Part shown: positions 8,242 to 16,645 of the stretch, piece by piece | Layout of the letters: every line of letters begins with the position of its first letter | Position numbering within the stretch: the first letter of the stretch is position 1 | DNA from: Hyphomicrobiales bacterium | GTDB lineage: Bacteria; Pseudomonadota; Alphaproteobacteria; Rhizobiales; JAJFHC01 | Reading direction: 5' to 3' | Length of the DNA stretch: 42,642 nucleotides | NCBI GenBank assembly: GCA_021775835.1 | Contig: JAJFHC010000032.1 | Location: 1-42,642, forward strand | Notes under the pieces: model-generated | The model's input: the letters and a program-made list of their open reading frames with translations, nothing else | The model's database searches: none | What the model was told of the DNA's origin: nothing | Made by a program: the position numbers and the translations under genes

Positions 8242-9480
8242 ATGCCTCACGCAAATTTGGAGAACCTGCTGGCATCAGCGATACACGAAAGGAAGGCGAC
8301 CGGGACCCTGAAAGGTCATGAGAACGTCATAGAAGCAGTGCTTCCAGCAGGCGAGGGCAGGGGTCCGAGGTTTTTGCTTGAGGGCCATGGCAAGAAGCCC
8401 TTTATACGCATGAATTCCAATAGCTATCTGGGGATGTCGTTTGAGAATGACGTGGTCGCTGTCGAAGAAGCGGCCGTGCGGAATTTCGGTACCGGACCCG
8501 GGGCTGTGCGCTTCATCAGTGGAACATGGTCCCCGCATGTAAAGCTCGAACGCCGGCTTGCTGAATTCCACGGACGCGATGCAGCGATGATCTTCAGTTC
8601 AGCCTATGCCGCCGTCATGGGCATCCTGCCGCAACTGATTACCGGTGAAACAGTGGTCATCAGTGATGAGCTCAATCACAACTGCATTATCAATGCGATC
8701 CGACTTGCCACAGAAGCCGACAAGCGAATCTATCGTCATCTCGACATGACGGAGCTCGAACAGCATCTGAACACCACGAGCGGGAGCGCCCGCCGCGCCA
8801 TCATCGTGACCGACGGTATATTCAGCATGCGCGGTGATCATGCACCGCTGGACAGGATCGTCGAACTGGCGAACAGATACGATGCCGCATTCCCGGAAAA
8901 CGTTCTGGTGGTGGTCGACGATTCTCACGGCGTTGGCGCCTTCGGGCAGAGCGGACGTGGGACAGAAGAATACACTGGGTGCGATCCGGTTGATCTTCTG
9001 ATCGGGACGCTTGGCAAAGCGTTCGGGGTCAATGGTGGCTATGTCGCCACAAGTGGGACGATTGTCGATTATCTGCGTGAAACATCGCCTTTCTATATCT
9101 ACTCAAATCCGATAACGCCGGGTGAGGCTGCCGCCGCCGTCAAAGCCATAGATCTGTTGGATAGCGCCAATGGTCTTGGGTTGCTGGCGCACCTGCGGGA
9201 CATGACGTCGAAGTTTGAAGGGGGTTTGAGAAAGTTGGGTTTCGAAACCATCCGAGGCGCCCATCCGGTCGTACCCTTAATGGTTCGTGACACTGAGCGG
9301 ACTTCGACACTTGTCGAGCATTTGCGCGAACGCGGTATTCTCGCCACTGGATTGAACTATCCAGTGGTACCAAAAGGCGACGAGGAAATCCGCTTCCAGA
9401 TTTGCGCCGATCACACGCCAAAAGATGTGGATGAAGTGCTCGATGTATTGAGCCGATTCAACCGGGGTAGCCCCACCTGA
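8242..9480 (+). CDS. kbl: Glycine C-acetyltransferase (2-amino-3-ketobutyrate CoA ligase)
   Basis: The 412-residue protein is a PLP-dependent alpha-oxoamine synthase: RMNSNSYLGM, GTGPGAVRFISGT, VVVDDSHGVGAFGQSGRG with the PLP Asp and His, and the Schiff-base lysine in IGTLGKAFGVNGGY. It cleaves 2-amino-3-ketobutyrate with CoA to glycine and acetyl-CoA, completing threonine breakdown begun by the preceding gene. Start ATG 8242 has GGAG 7-8 bases upstream and lies 31 bp after tdh; the frame open from 8047 overlaps tdh without a ribosome site. Other family members (8-amino-7-oxononanoate or 5-aminolevulinate synthases) are less likely given the neighbour. Confidence 0.9.
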   Translation: MPHANLENLLASAIHERKATGTLKGHENVIEAVLPAGEGRGPRFLLEGHGKKPFIRMNSNSYLGMSFENDVVAVEEAAVRNFGTGPGAVRFISGTWSPHVKLERRLAEFHGRDAAMIFSSAYAAVMGILPQLITGETVVISDELNHNCIINAIRLATEADKRIYRHLDMTELEQHLNTTSGSARRAIIVTDGIFSMRGDHAPLDRIVELANRYDAAFPENVLVVVDDSHGVGAFGQSGRGTEEYTGCDPVDLLIGTLGKAFGVNGGYVATSGTIVDYLRETSPFYIYSNPITPGEAAAAVKAIDLLDSANGLGLLAHLRDMTSKFEGGLRKLGFETIRGAHPVVPLMVRDTERTSTLVEHLRERGILATGLNYPVVPKGDEEIRFQICADHTPKDVDEVLDVLSRFNRGSPT

Positions 9481-9533
9481 CACCATGACAACGGATGATG
9501 CCCATGTCTGATCAGCCTGGCGCTATGGTCAAC

Positions 9534-10313
9534 TCAGTCTGATTTGTCGATCGCTTTCGTTGCGGGACCTTCCAAATCCCGCAAGATATCCAACGGTAGC
9601 GGGAAGACGATGGTGTTCGATCGATCACCGGCGATGGTCTGGAGCGTGGTGAGATATCTGAGCTGCATGGCCTGGTGCCTGCCGGAGAGAACTTCCGCAG
9701 CCTGCAAGAACTTCTCTGCAGCCTGAAACTCGCCTTCGGCATCAATTACCTTGGCGCGGCGCAGGCGTTCGGCTTCGGCCTGCTTTGCGATCGCCCGGAT
9801 CATGCGGTCGTCGAGGTCCACATGTTTGAGTTCGACGTTCGTGACCTTGATGCCCCAGGCATCGGTCTGCGTGTCGAGGATGTGCTGAATGTCCGTGTTC
9901 AACTGCTCGCGCGATGCCAGCATTTCGTCGAGTTCATGCTGGCCGAGCACCGAACGTAAGGTGGTCTGTGCCAGTTGGCTGGTCGCCATCATGAAGTCCT
10001 CGACCTGAATGATCGCCTTCTGGGCGTCGATTACCCTGAAATATACAACGGCATTGACCTTGACCGAGACGTTGTCGCGCGAGATCACGTCTTGTTCGGG
10101 CACATCGTGAACCCGCGTTCGCAGATCGACACGGACCATTTGCTGGATGATCGGGATGACGATTATCAACCCCGGGCCCTTCACCTTCCAGAAGCGGCCA
10201 AGCATGAACACGACACCGCGTTCGTACTCGCGCAGGACCTTGAACGCGGACAAAACAATCAAAAAGGGGATCAGGATAACAAGTATCCATGACTGTTCGA
10301 GGATCTCGATCAT
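9534..10313 (-). CDS. Slipin / stomatin-like SPFH membrane protein
   Basis: The 259-residue protein has an N-terminal membrane segment ([17 protein letters not shown]), then the SPFH/band 7 domain starting at [15 protein letters not shown], with [20 protein letters not shown] and the Ala/Glu-rich [20 protein letters not shown] region that forms the stalk helix, ending with LPLDILRDL. Slipins assemble into oligomeric membrane microdomain scaffolds. Its ATG overlaps the stop of the NfeD gene (ATGA), and AAGGAT precedes it. The NfeD-slipin pair is conserved; the NfeD protease is thought to cleave the slipin C-terminus. It converges on kbl with a 53-bp gap that shows no clear terminator. Confidence 0.92.
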   Translation of the reverse strand: MIEILEQSWILVILIPFLIVLSAFKVLREYERGVVFMLGRFWKVKGPGLIIVIPIIQQMVRVDLRTRVHDVPEQDVISRDNVSVKVNAVVYFRVIDAQKAIIQVEDFMMATSQLAQTTLRSVLGQHELDEMLASREQLNTDIQHILDTQTDAWGIKVTNVELKHVDLDDRMIRAIAKQAEAERLRRAKVIDAEGEFQAAEKFLQAAEVLSGRHQAMQLRYLTTLQTIAGDRSNTIVFPLPLDILRDLEGPATKAIDKSD

Positions 10314-11692
10314 GGTAGAATATCCTTCTGTTTTTCTGACACGACGAGTGTCAGGCCGTCTCTGGCGTTCACGTTGACTGTGTCTCCGGGGGTGAGTGTT
10401 GCCTTGGCGCGTGCATTCCAAATTTCTCCGTGTGCCCGGACCCGACCGGTGTCGCCAGACCATTCGATGACGACGGCTCGACTGTCGATAAGTTCTTCGG
10501 GACCCGTCACCACGGCGCGTTTACGCGCACGCATCATCATCATCATGACGAACAGGAACAACCCGGAACTCACAGCGGCGATGGAGCCGATCAGCAGGCC
10601 TGAAACCTCAAATTCAGGGACGTCCGTATCCATCAGCATAATCGATCCGAGGACAAATGCCGCCGCTCCCCCAAGCCCGAGGGCACCGAAGCTGGGGACG
10701 AAAGCTTCCGATGTCATGAGAGCGGCGCCCAGGAGAATGAGCGCCAGACCCGCATAATTGACGGGCAGAACCTGAAACGCGTAGAGCGCCAGGAGAAGGC
10801 ATATGGCGCCGGCAACGCCCGGTATGACCATGCCCGGGCTATAGAATTCGAAAAGCAGGCCGTACAATCCGATCAACATCAGGATGTAGGCCAAGTTGGG
10901 GTTTGTAATCACGCCAAGAAACCGTGTTCGCCAGTCGGCTTCGTAACGGGCAAGCGTCAGGCCCTTGGTGGATAGCGACACGGTCCCGATGGTCAGCCTT
11001 ACCGCGCGTCCGTCGAGTTGTGTGAAGAGCGTGGCGACATCCGGCGCGACGAAATCGATTACACTTTGTCCGAGCGCATCTTCGGCGCTGAGGCTGGCGG
11101 CTTCGCGTACAGCCTCTTCGGCCCACTCCACGTTGCGCCCGCGCATTTGCGCCAGCGAACGGATATAGGCAACGGAGTCGCTGACGGACTTGTCGGCAAG
11201 CGTCGGGTGGCTCGGTTTCTTGTCCTGTTCCTTCTTGTCCGAAGATGGCGATGCGGGAAGTCCACCGCCAATCTGAACCGGTGTTGCCGCCCCTAGATTT
11301 GTCCCGGGAGCCATTGCGGCCACATGGGTGGCGTAAAGGATGTAAGTGCCGGCGCTTGCAGCCCTTGCCCCGCTGGGTGCGACGTAGCCGACCACCGGTA
11401 TTGAGGAGGCCAGGATATCGCGTACGATGTCGCGCATGGAGCTATCGAGGCCGCCGGGTGTATCCAGGCGTAAAACGACGAGTTTGGCATTGCGTTCACG
11501 GGCGTCCTGGAGGCCGCGAGAGACATGATCGCTGGCGGCCGGGCCGATTGCGCCCTCGACATCGATCAGGAGGGCTTCCGGTACGCTCTGCGCAACCGCG
11601 AGATCGTGAACCGGTGCCCACAGCAACACCAGCAAACACACGAACATCGATATGGCCATGCCTGACGAAACGTGTCTGTGCTGTGTCTTCAC
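10310..11692 (-). CDS. NfeD-family membrane serine protease (ClpP-like)
   Basis: About 460 residues. A signal sequence or first helix ([20 protein letters not shown]) is followed by a ClpP-class protease domain: [17 protein letters not shown], then [13 protein letters not shown] with the nucleophile Ser, and [11 protein letters not shown]. Four to five membrane helices follow, and a C-terminal OB-fold NfeD domain (about residues 395-460, [14 protein letters not shown] to GLTLVVSE). Long-form NfeD partners with the slipin encoded next. Start is uncertain: GTG 11692 has AGGA well placed; TTG 11698 and ATG 11659 are alternatives. Two FNR-type boxes lie upstream, the nearer centred 145 bp away, farther than for the other genes. 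Confidence 0.9.
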   Translation of the reverse strand: MKTQHRHVSSGMAISMFVCLLVLLWAPVHDLAVAQSVPEALLIDVEGAIGPAASDHVSRGLQDARERNAKLVVLRLDTPGGLDSSMRDIVRDILASSIPVVGYVAPSGARAASAGTYILYATHVAAMAPGTNLGAATPVQIGGGLPASPSSDKKEQDKKPSHPTLADKSVSDSVAYIRSLAQMRGRNVEWAEEAVREAASLSAEDALGQSVIDFVAPDVATLFTQLDGRAVRLTIGTVSLSTKGLTLARYEADWRTRFLGVITNPNLAYILMLIGLYGLLFEFYSPGMVIPGVAGAICLLLALYAFQVLPVNYAGLALILLGAALMTSEAFVPSFGALGLGGAAAFVLGSIMLMDTDVPEFEVSGLLIGSIAAVSSGLFLFVMMMMMRARKRAVVTGPEELIDSRAVVIEWSGDTGRVRAHGEIWNARAKATLTPGDTVNVNARDGLTLVVSEKQKDILP

Positions 11693-11830
11693 TTCCAATC
11701 CTTCGAGAGCCGAGCGCCAATCTTCTGAATGCTGGTTTGATATGAACAGTCCTGATCAGGAAAGGCCGAATAGCAACGCATTTCCGTGCTCTGAACGCGT
11801 TGAACCCTAGACCAATCAGATTATCGGGCC

Positions 11831-11844
11831 TTGACGTGGGTCAA
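11831..11844. promoter_or_regulatory. FNR/FixK-type operator, NfeD side of a divergent promoter
   Basis: TTGACGTGGGTCAA, perfect match; the identical 14-mer recurs at 24599-24612. Two boxes 10 bp apart occupy this divergent region. Confidence 0.72.
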
Positions 11845-11854
11845 TGATGTGAAA

Positions 11855-11868
11855 TTGACCGAGATCAA
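11855..11868. promoter_or_regulatory. FNR/FixK-type operator, cytochrome side of a divergent promoter
   Basis: TTGACCGAGATCAA, perfect match, identical to the groEL box. Its centre is 73 bp from the preferred cytochrome start at 11935. Confidence 0.72.
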
Positions 11869-11934
11869 GACGGCTTTCGAACTATGCGTGTTCTACTCAA
11901 GAAATATAATGTCAACGCAATATGGTTTTATGTC

Positions 11935-12306
11935 ATGAGCTTATTTGGGCCAGGTCGTTTTCTTTTCACAGTGATTGTAATGAGTTCACTGGGGTGTGCC
12001 GCGTGGCAATCCGACGGCTTCGCCGAAACTGAACTCAGTACCGGTGCGCGAGCTGATATCGGCCTTGAAATAGCGCAAATGTGGTGCAGGCAATGTCACG
12101 TGGTTGAGCCGGAAGGGGCTGGTTTCGTACAAAGTGATGTGCCGACATTCGACGAAATTGCCAATTTTTCTGATCAGTCAATTCAGAACGTCGAAAACTT
12201 CATGCAAAATCCACATCCGCCGATGCCCAGGTTGAATCTGTCACGCGAAGTGATGCGCAATCTGGCCACATACATCTTGTCGCTTAAGCGGGAGAACGGG
12301 AATTGA
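11935..12306 (+). CDS. Small c-type cytochrome, exported
   Basis: A 123-residue protein with a signal peptide (RFLFTVIVMSSLGCAAW, cleavage likely near GFAET), one haem c attachment motif MWCRQCHVV, and a late Met in PPMPRLNLSREVM that could be the sixth haem ligand. It resembles periplasmic mono-haem electron carriers. The open frame extends to ATG 11884, but that start is only 22 bp from the operator centre and would give an unusual N-terminus; ATG 11935 fits both the signal peptide and the box spacing seen at other genes. Neither start has a good ribosome site. The alcohol dehydrogenase follows 96 bp later, suggesting one transcript. Confidence 0.8.
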   Translation: MSLFGPGRFLFTVIVMSSLGCAAWQSDGFAETELSTGARADIGLEIAQMWCRQCHVVEPEGAGFVQSDVPTFDEIANFSDQSIQNVENFMQNPHPPMPRLNLSREVMRNLATYILSLKRENGN

Positions 12307-12402
12307 TTTCCGGATGTAACCGGCTCTTACAGCCTGGATCTACCGAAATGAGACTGTTTCTCCTGGATAGACAACTTGGCCGACGGACTTGAGGTCTGCG
12401 CT

Positions 12403-13386
12403 ATGAAATCAATGATCCTGGCAAAAGCGGGGGGACCGCTTGAACTTGCAGAGAGGGATATCCCTCGGCCAGGTCAGGATCAAATTCTGGTAAAAGTAAC
12501 CGCCTGTGGCGTGTGTCGAACGGATTTGCATCTGGTCGACGGAGAATTGCCTGACACCCGGCTTCCTATTATTCCAGGCCATGAAGTCATCGGCACGATT
12601 GTGGCTATGGGATCTAAGGTCGGAGGGTTTTGTCCGGGACAGCGCGTCGGTATTCCATGGCTTGGCAAGACGTGCCAGTCGTGCTGGTACTGCCAGCATG
12701 AGCGGGAAAACCTTTGTGACAGTCCCGAATTCACCGGGTATACGATCAATGGCGGCTTCGCGGAATACATCGTCGCGGACAGCCGGTATTGCTTCGCAAT
12801 CCCCGACGGTTACAGCGATGCGGAAGCAGCACCGCTGCTTTGTGCCGGGTTGATCGGGTACCGAAGCCTGCGGGCTGCGGGTTCTGGCAACAATCTCGGA
12901 ATCTATGGGTTCGGCGCAGCTGCACACATCGTGGCTCAAGTAGCCAAATTCGAAAACTGGAGAGTGTATGCTTTCACGCGGCCTGGTGACACGGCAGCCC
13001 AGGAATTCGCTCGAATGGTTGGCGCGGATTGGTCGGGCTCATCGGATACCGCTGCGCCGGAGCCGCTAGACGCCGCGATAATCTTCGCTCCCGTCGGTTC
13101 GCTCCTGCCGGCGGCATTGCAGGCGACACGCAAGGGTGGGACTGTTGTTTGTGGCGGTATTCACATGAGCGACATACCGTCGTTTCCCTATTCCATTCTG
13201 TGGGGCGAGCGGACAGTCAGATCCGTGGCCAATCTGACCCGCCGTGATGCCTCGGAATTCCTTGAATTGGCACCACGCATTCCAATCAGAACGCAGGTCG
13301 AAACATTTGAACTCGAAGACGCCAACGTTGCACTTGACCGGCTTCGGTCCGGCAGGCTGTCCGGCGCCGCCGTGCTTGTGATGTAG
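12403..13386 (+). CDS. Zinc-dependent alcohol dehydrogenase family protein
   Basis: The 327-residue MDR protein shows the catalytic zinc site (CGVCRTDLH and PGHEVIG), the structural zinc site CQSCWYCQHERENLC with four cysteines, GYTINGGFAEY, and a Rossmann segment GIYGFGAAAHI. The Rossmann loop reads GFGAAA rather than GxGxxG, and the chain is a little shorter than the usual 340-350. It would oxidise or reduce an alcohol/aldehyde with NAD(P); substrate is not evident. Start ATG 12403 follows GAGG at good spacing. Together with the cytochrome upstream it may feed electrons to the respiratory chain, though NAD-linked enzymes do not normally pass electrons directly to cytochrome c. Confidence 0.88.
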   Translation: MKSMILAKAGGPLELAERDIPRPGQDQILVKVTACGVCRTDLHLVDGELPDTRLPIIPGHEVIGTIVAMGSKVGGFCPGQRVGIPWLGKTCQSCWYCQHERENLCDSPEFTGYTINGGFAEYIVADSRYCFAIPDGYSDAEAAPLLCAGLIGYRSLRAAGSGNNLGIYGFGAAAHIVAQVAKFENWRVYAFTRPGDTAAQEFARMVGADWSGSSDTAAPEPLDAAIIFAPVGSLLPAALQATRKGGTVVCGGIHMSDIPSFPYSILWGERTVRSVANLTRRDASEFLELAPRIPIRTQVETFELEDANVALDRLRSGRLSGAAVLVM

Positions 13387-13500
13387 TCCTCGATCTTGGA
13401 CCGGAACGGTGGAGACGATGCGTCTGCACAGATCTCAAAAGCTACAAGCGAAACTGGGTAAAGGTCGAGTTGTGGTCCGGGTGCCTTTATCCACGGCCAT

Positions 13501-14997
13501 TCAGACAGCTACGTTGCTCAGTACGGCGAAGCCCAGTGTAGTGCACAGTGCCGCGGTGATTGCGATGGCAACGACGTCAATGATTGCGCCGGCCCGTAAC
13601 ATTTGATGTGCTGTAACGGCACCGCTGCCGAAAATGATGGCATTGGGCGGGGTTGCCACGGGCAGCATGAAGCCAAGTGATGCGGCAAGAGCGACCGGCA
13701 ATGTCAACAGGAGCGGATCGACACCGATGCCAATGGCCATTGCCGCTGAAATCGGCAGGAAAATGGCCGCCATCGCGGTGTTGCTCGCGAGCTCGCCGAG
13801 ATAGACAACGACAATCATCACAATAAGCACCAGCCAGACGAACGGAAGAACACCAATACGCACGAGCCCATTTGAAATCGTATCGACAAGACCCGTTTGC
13901 GCCATCGCCGCCGCGAGTGCCAATCCGCCGCCAAATAAAATGAGGACATCCCATCGCAGCTTAACCGCCTCATTCCAGGACAGCAGATATTCATTCCTCG
14001 ACCACCGGACGGGGATTACGAACAAGAGAACTGCAGCCATCATGGCGATGCCGGCGTCAGACAGCGCAAGATCCGGAAGGAACTTCGAGATCAATGGACG
14101 AAACACCCACCCGGCTGCGGTCAATGCCATCAGTACGGCGACCAGAGCTTCACCACGAGACAGGGAAGGGAGGACTGCGGCATCTGCCCTATACGCGTCG
14201 TTCCGCGGTTGTTCGTGTATCGCTGAAACAGGGAAAACGAGCCTGGTCAAAATCAGCCAGGTCACGGGCAACAGCACTGCGACGATCGGAAGTCCCACCA
14301 TCATCCATTGCGCAAAGCCGATCTTTACGCCGTAGGTTTCGCTCATGAAGCCGGCAAACAGAGCATTGGGCGGGGTGCCGATCAATGTCCCCATACCACC
14401 GATTGTGGCGGCATAGGCGATCCCCAGCATCAGTGCGGCAGAGAATCCGGCGAGGGGAGGCCCATCCTCGAGGCTTGAGCCGTTTGTTTGAGCTGTGACG
14501 ATCGACTGCCCGATCGGGAGCATCATCATGGCCGTTGCCGTGTTGCTGACCCACATGCTCAGAAACGCCGTGACGACCATCATGCTGAATATCAACGACG
14601 ACGGTGTCTTTCCACCAAACCGCAGACAGTGCATCGCAATGCGCTTGTGCAGGTTCCACCGTTCCATGGCATGCGCAAGCATGAAGCCGCCGAGAAACAG
14701 AAATATCAATGGATGCGCGTAGGATGCTGCAGTGTTCTTCAGATCGGATATCCCGAGCAGAGGGAACAGGATCACCGGCAGGAGTGCAGTTATCGCCAAC
14801 GGTACAGCCTCTGTCATCCACCATATAGCCATAAGCATTGCGACAAGAGCTACGGCCCACGCCTGTGGTGACATGCCCGCAGGAGGCGGTACCAGCATCA
14901 GAGCGAGGAACAGGCCGGTACCCGCAAAGAGACCAATATGTCCCGCGAGGATCCGTCCATCAAATTTCCTTTCGACTATTGGCACAAGGGCCTCCAT
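13501..14997 (-). CDS. DASS/SLC13-family carboxylate:sodium symporter
   Basis: The 498-residue protein has about 11-12 hydrophobic helices and both halves of the DASS signature: SMWVSNTATAMMMLPI in the first half and ELASNTAMAAIFLPI in the second, where paired Ser-Asn-Thr motifs bind sodium and substrate carboxylate. VPLAITALLPVILFPLLG is typical of the N-terminal half. It would import C4-dicarboxylates or related anions across the inner membrane. Start 14997 (MEALVPIV) is chosen because the longer frame to 15063 overlaps an FNR-type box; no strong ribosome site is visible. It converges with the alcohol dehydrogenase, 114 bp apart. Confidence 0.9.
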   Translation of the reverse strand: MEALVPIVERKFDGRILAGHIGLFAGTGLFLALMLVPPPAGMSPQAWAVALVAMLMAIWWMTEAVPLAITALLPVILFPLLGISDLKNTAASYAHPLIFLFLGGFMLAHAMERWNLHKRIAMHCLRFGGKTPSSLIFSMMVVTAFLSMWVSNTATAMMMLPIGQSIVTAQTNGSSLEDGPPLAGFSAALMLGIAYAATIGGMGTLIGTPPNALFAGFMSETYGVKIGFAQWMMVGLPIVAVLLPVTWLILTRLVFPVSAIHEQPRNDAYRADAAVLPSLSRGEALVAVLMALTAAGWVFRPLISKFLPDLALSDAGIAMMAAVLLFVIPVRWSRNEYLLSWNEAVKLRWDVLILFGGGLALAAAMAQTGLVDTISNGLVRIGVLPFVWLVLIVMIVVVYLGELASNTAMAAIFLPISAAMAIGIGVDPLLLTLPVALAASLGFMLPVATPPNAIIFGSGAVTAHQMLRAGAIIDVVAIAITAALCTTLGFAVLSNVAV

Positions 14998-15049
14998 CGA
15001 CGTTGTTTTTGGCTCCCCACAAGTGTTAAGGCGCGTACCAATACAATCC

Positions 15050-15063
15050 ATGACGTGGATCAA
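15050..15063. promoter_or_regulatory. FNR/FixK-type operator before the DASS transporter
   Basis: ATGACGTGGATCAA: one change (first T to A) from TTGAY-N4-RTCAA. Centred 60 bp from the transporter start at 14997. Confidence 0.6.
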
Positions 15064-15441
15064 AGTTGTAGCCGCTGCTATGGAGACGTTCTGACAATCT
15101 CTTCAAGGTCGCCAGGCCTAAGACGTGGATGGAGCTGGTCCGCAACACACGGCAAGAGAACCGGTTGTTCATCAGTGGGGATCTGACGTATTTACCATTC
15201 GTCCCTCTAGTCAGCGAAGAATGCTGAGGCGGAACAGTGTTTTAGCTCGCCTGGTTCGAGAGTCGCTCAGGCGCAACTGTGGGGCGAGGACAAACCTCAT
15301 CTCACAGTGGCGGTTTTGGATGATTCAAGGCTTTGCTGAATTGACGTGCGTCAACGCACGTTTTGCAGGAGTTCGTTAGTCAACGGAAACCACGTCATTC
15401 TGGAGTGTGGAGCTTTCTAACCGCTGAGAGGTGTTTTGAAA
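15064..15441. other. Intergenic divergent control region
   Basis: About 380 bp between the leftward transporter and the rightward small membrane protein. Apart from the FNR-type boxes at 15050-15063 and 15341-15354 I see only short frames without ribosome sites, and no RNA gene. Confidence 0.4.
15341..15354. promoter_or_regulatory. FNR/FixK-type operator before the small membrane protein / bacterioferritin unit
   Basis: TTGACGTGCGTCAA, perfect match, centred 95 bp from the start at 15442. Confidence 0.72.
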
Positions 15442-15645
15442 ATGGAACAGGCATCGCCAAGAAGAAACCGGCTGACACCCTGGTACATAGGCGTGGCAAT
15501 TGTGATCGTCAGTGTTTTTTATACGGGATACAAAATGTTTGCCGGGAACTGTCCTGAACCGGAGGTCTTGGATTTCGGTGTTCTGATAGTCATTCCTTTC
15601 GTGTACTTGGTCCTCATGTATCTCACCTTCACAAGCCAAAAATAG
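15442..15645 (+). CDS. Small two-helix membrane protein, 67 aa
   Basis: From ATG 15442 the product is MEQASPRRNRLTPWYIGVA and onward, with one membrane helix (IGVAIVIVSVFYTGYKMF) and a second (DFGVLIVIPFVYLVLMYL) joined by a loop with a single Cys (GNCPEPE). It belongs to no family I recognise. A GAGAGG lies 11 bases upstream. The operator 95 bp ahead, and the bacterioferritin-like gene 102 bp behind without its own box, suggest the two genes are one unit. Confidence 0.65.
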   Translation: MEQASPRRNRLTPWYIGVAIVIVSVFYTGYKMFAGNCPEPEVLDFGVLIVIPFVYLVLMYLTFTSQK

Positions 15646-15747
15646 CTGCTTTGAATTTGAATGGGAAATTAAGCACGTGCGAGAGTCCTAAGAGTCCGCG
15701 TCGGACAAGAAATGTGACCGTCAACAATCAAATGGGAGATCAGAAGA

Positions 15748-16239
15748 ATGCCGGACAGAGAGAAAAGCCTAAACAATTTACAGACTGCACTTTCGATGGA
15801 GTTGGCAGCAGTTCACCAATATCTTCTTCATGCACACGTTCTTGACGGTTGGGGGCTTGATCGGCTGGCAGTGAAAATGCGCGAGGAAATGAATGAAGAA
15901 TTGGGCCACGCCCAAATGTATATCGAACGTATCATGTTTCTAAAAGGTGCCCCCGTTGTGCAAGCAGCCAAGACACCGCAACTGGCTTCCTCTTTGGAAA
16001 ACATGTTCAATGCAGATCTCAAGGATGAACAAGACGCGATTGCGTTTTATACCAAGGCCGCTCAAACCGCTTCAGAGCATGGTGATATTGGGACACGAAC
16101 ACTCTTTGAACAAGTAGCGCTTGATGAAGAGGGCCACTTTGCGTGGCTTGAGCTTCAGCTCGATCTTCTTGGGCGGATGGGCGAACCGGCTTTCATCGGC
16201 AAACACATGAGTGTGTCGGGCGGCGAAGGGCAACAATAA
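15748..16239 (+). CDS. Bacterioferritin-like di-iron protein lacking the haem methionine
   Basis: The 163-residue protein aligns without gaps to the first 55 residues of E. coli Bfr. The ferroxidase ligands are all present: E18, E51, H54, E94, E127 and H130. The haem-binding Met52 of true bacterioferritins is Leu here (EELGHAQ). It should therefore oxidise and store iron as a 24-mer or act as a haem-free ferritin. Start ATG 15748 has GGGAGA upstream. In an island of oxygen/redox-controlled genes it would sequester ferrous iron during a shift. An erythrin/Dps-like role cannot be excluded, but the ligand set fits Bfr best. Confidence 0.88.
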   Translation: MPDREKSLNNLQTALSMELAAVHQYLLHAHVLDGWGLDRLAVKMREEMNEELGHAQMYIERIMFLKGAPVVQAAKTPQLASSLENMFNADLKDEQDAIAFYTKAAQTASEHGDIGTRTLFEQVALDEEGHFAWLELQLDLLGRMGEPAFIGKHMSVSGGEGQQ

Positions 16240-16645
16240 ACAATCCGGAATTCTGCTGATGAGTGCGTGCACTTTTGTACCGCGCTAGCCATGGTTCGAG
16301 ATCGGCCTGCCGGGCATCATTCATGGTACGGTTTTCGCGACTTCAGATTTCCAAAGTCCAATGGAAGCCAGGAGGTTGCGAACGTCTCATCAGAAAACTT
16401 TGAGCAATTCCTTCATCTGGCCAGGGCGACGGACCACATATTGCCGGTCAGAACCGGCATAGATTGAATGTCGCTCTCACACTTGGGAAACGCGATCTGT
16501 AGCGCGCGCGGCCGCAACCATGGGAACGTGTGTGCTGAGGATTGATCAGAATCAAAAGGTCTGCAGAAGACATGTGATCAAATCTACCCGACTAACCACA
16601 AACTTTTGCCCTTTGTTTCGGGCATATGAAGGGAATAGAGGCACC
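16240..16645. other. Intergenic region with one hairpin and one operator
   Basis: Roughly 400 bp between the bacterioferritin-like and acyl-CoA synthetase genes. It holds a perfect 7-bp stem with a 4-base loop (TGCCGGT, CAGA, ACCGGCA; 16442-16459) without a T-run, and the operator at 16542-16555. A 66-codon frame at 16267 looks non-coding. Confidence 0.4.
16542..16555. promoter_or_regulatory. FNR/FixK-type operator before the acyl-CoA synthetase
   Basis: TTGATCAGAATCAA, a perfect match with the classic FNR half-sites TTGAT and ATCAA. Centred 98 bp from the start at 16646. Confidence 0.75.

Noticed and set aside
14189..14860. 223-codon frame on the same strand as the DASS gene in another frame
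   Set aside because: It lies wholly within the transporter gene, whose motifs are unmistakable; its own translation is low-complexity and Arg/Cys/His-rich.
16267..16467. 66-codon frame between the bacterioferritin-like and acyl-CoA synthetase genes
   Set aside because: No ribosome site or recognisable features.
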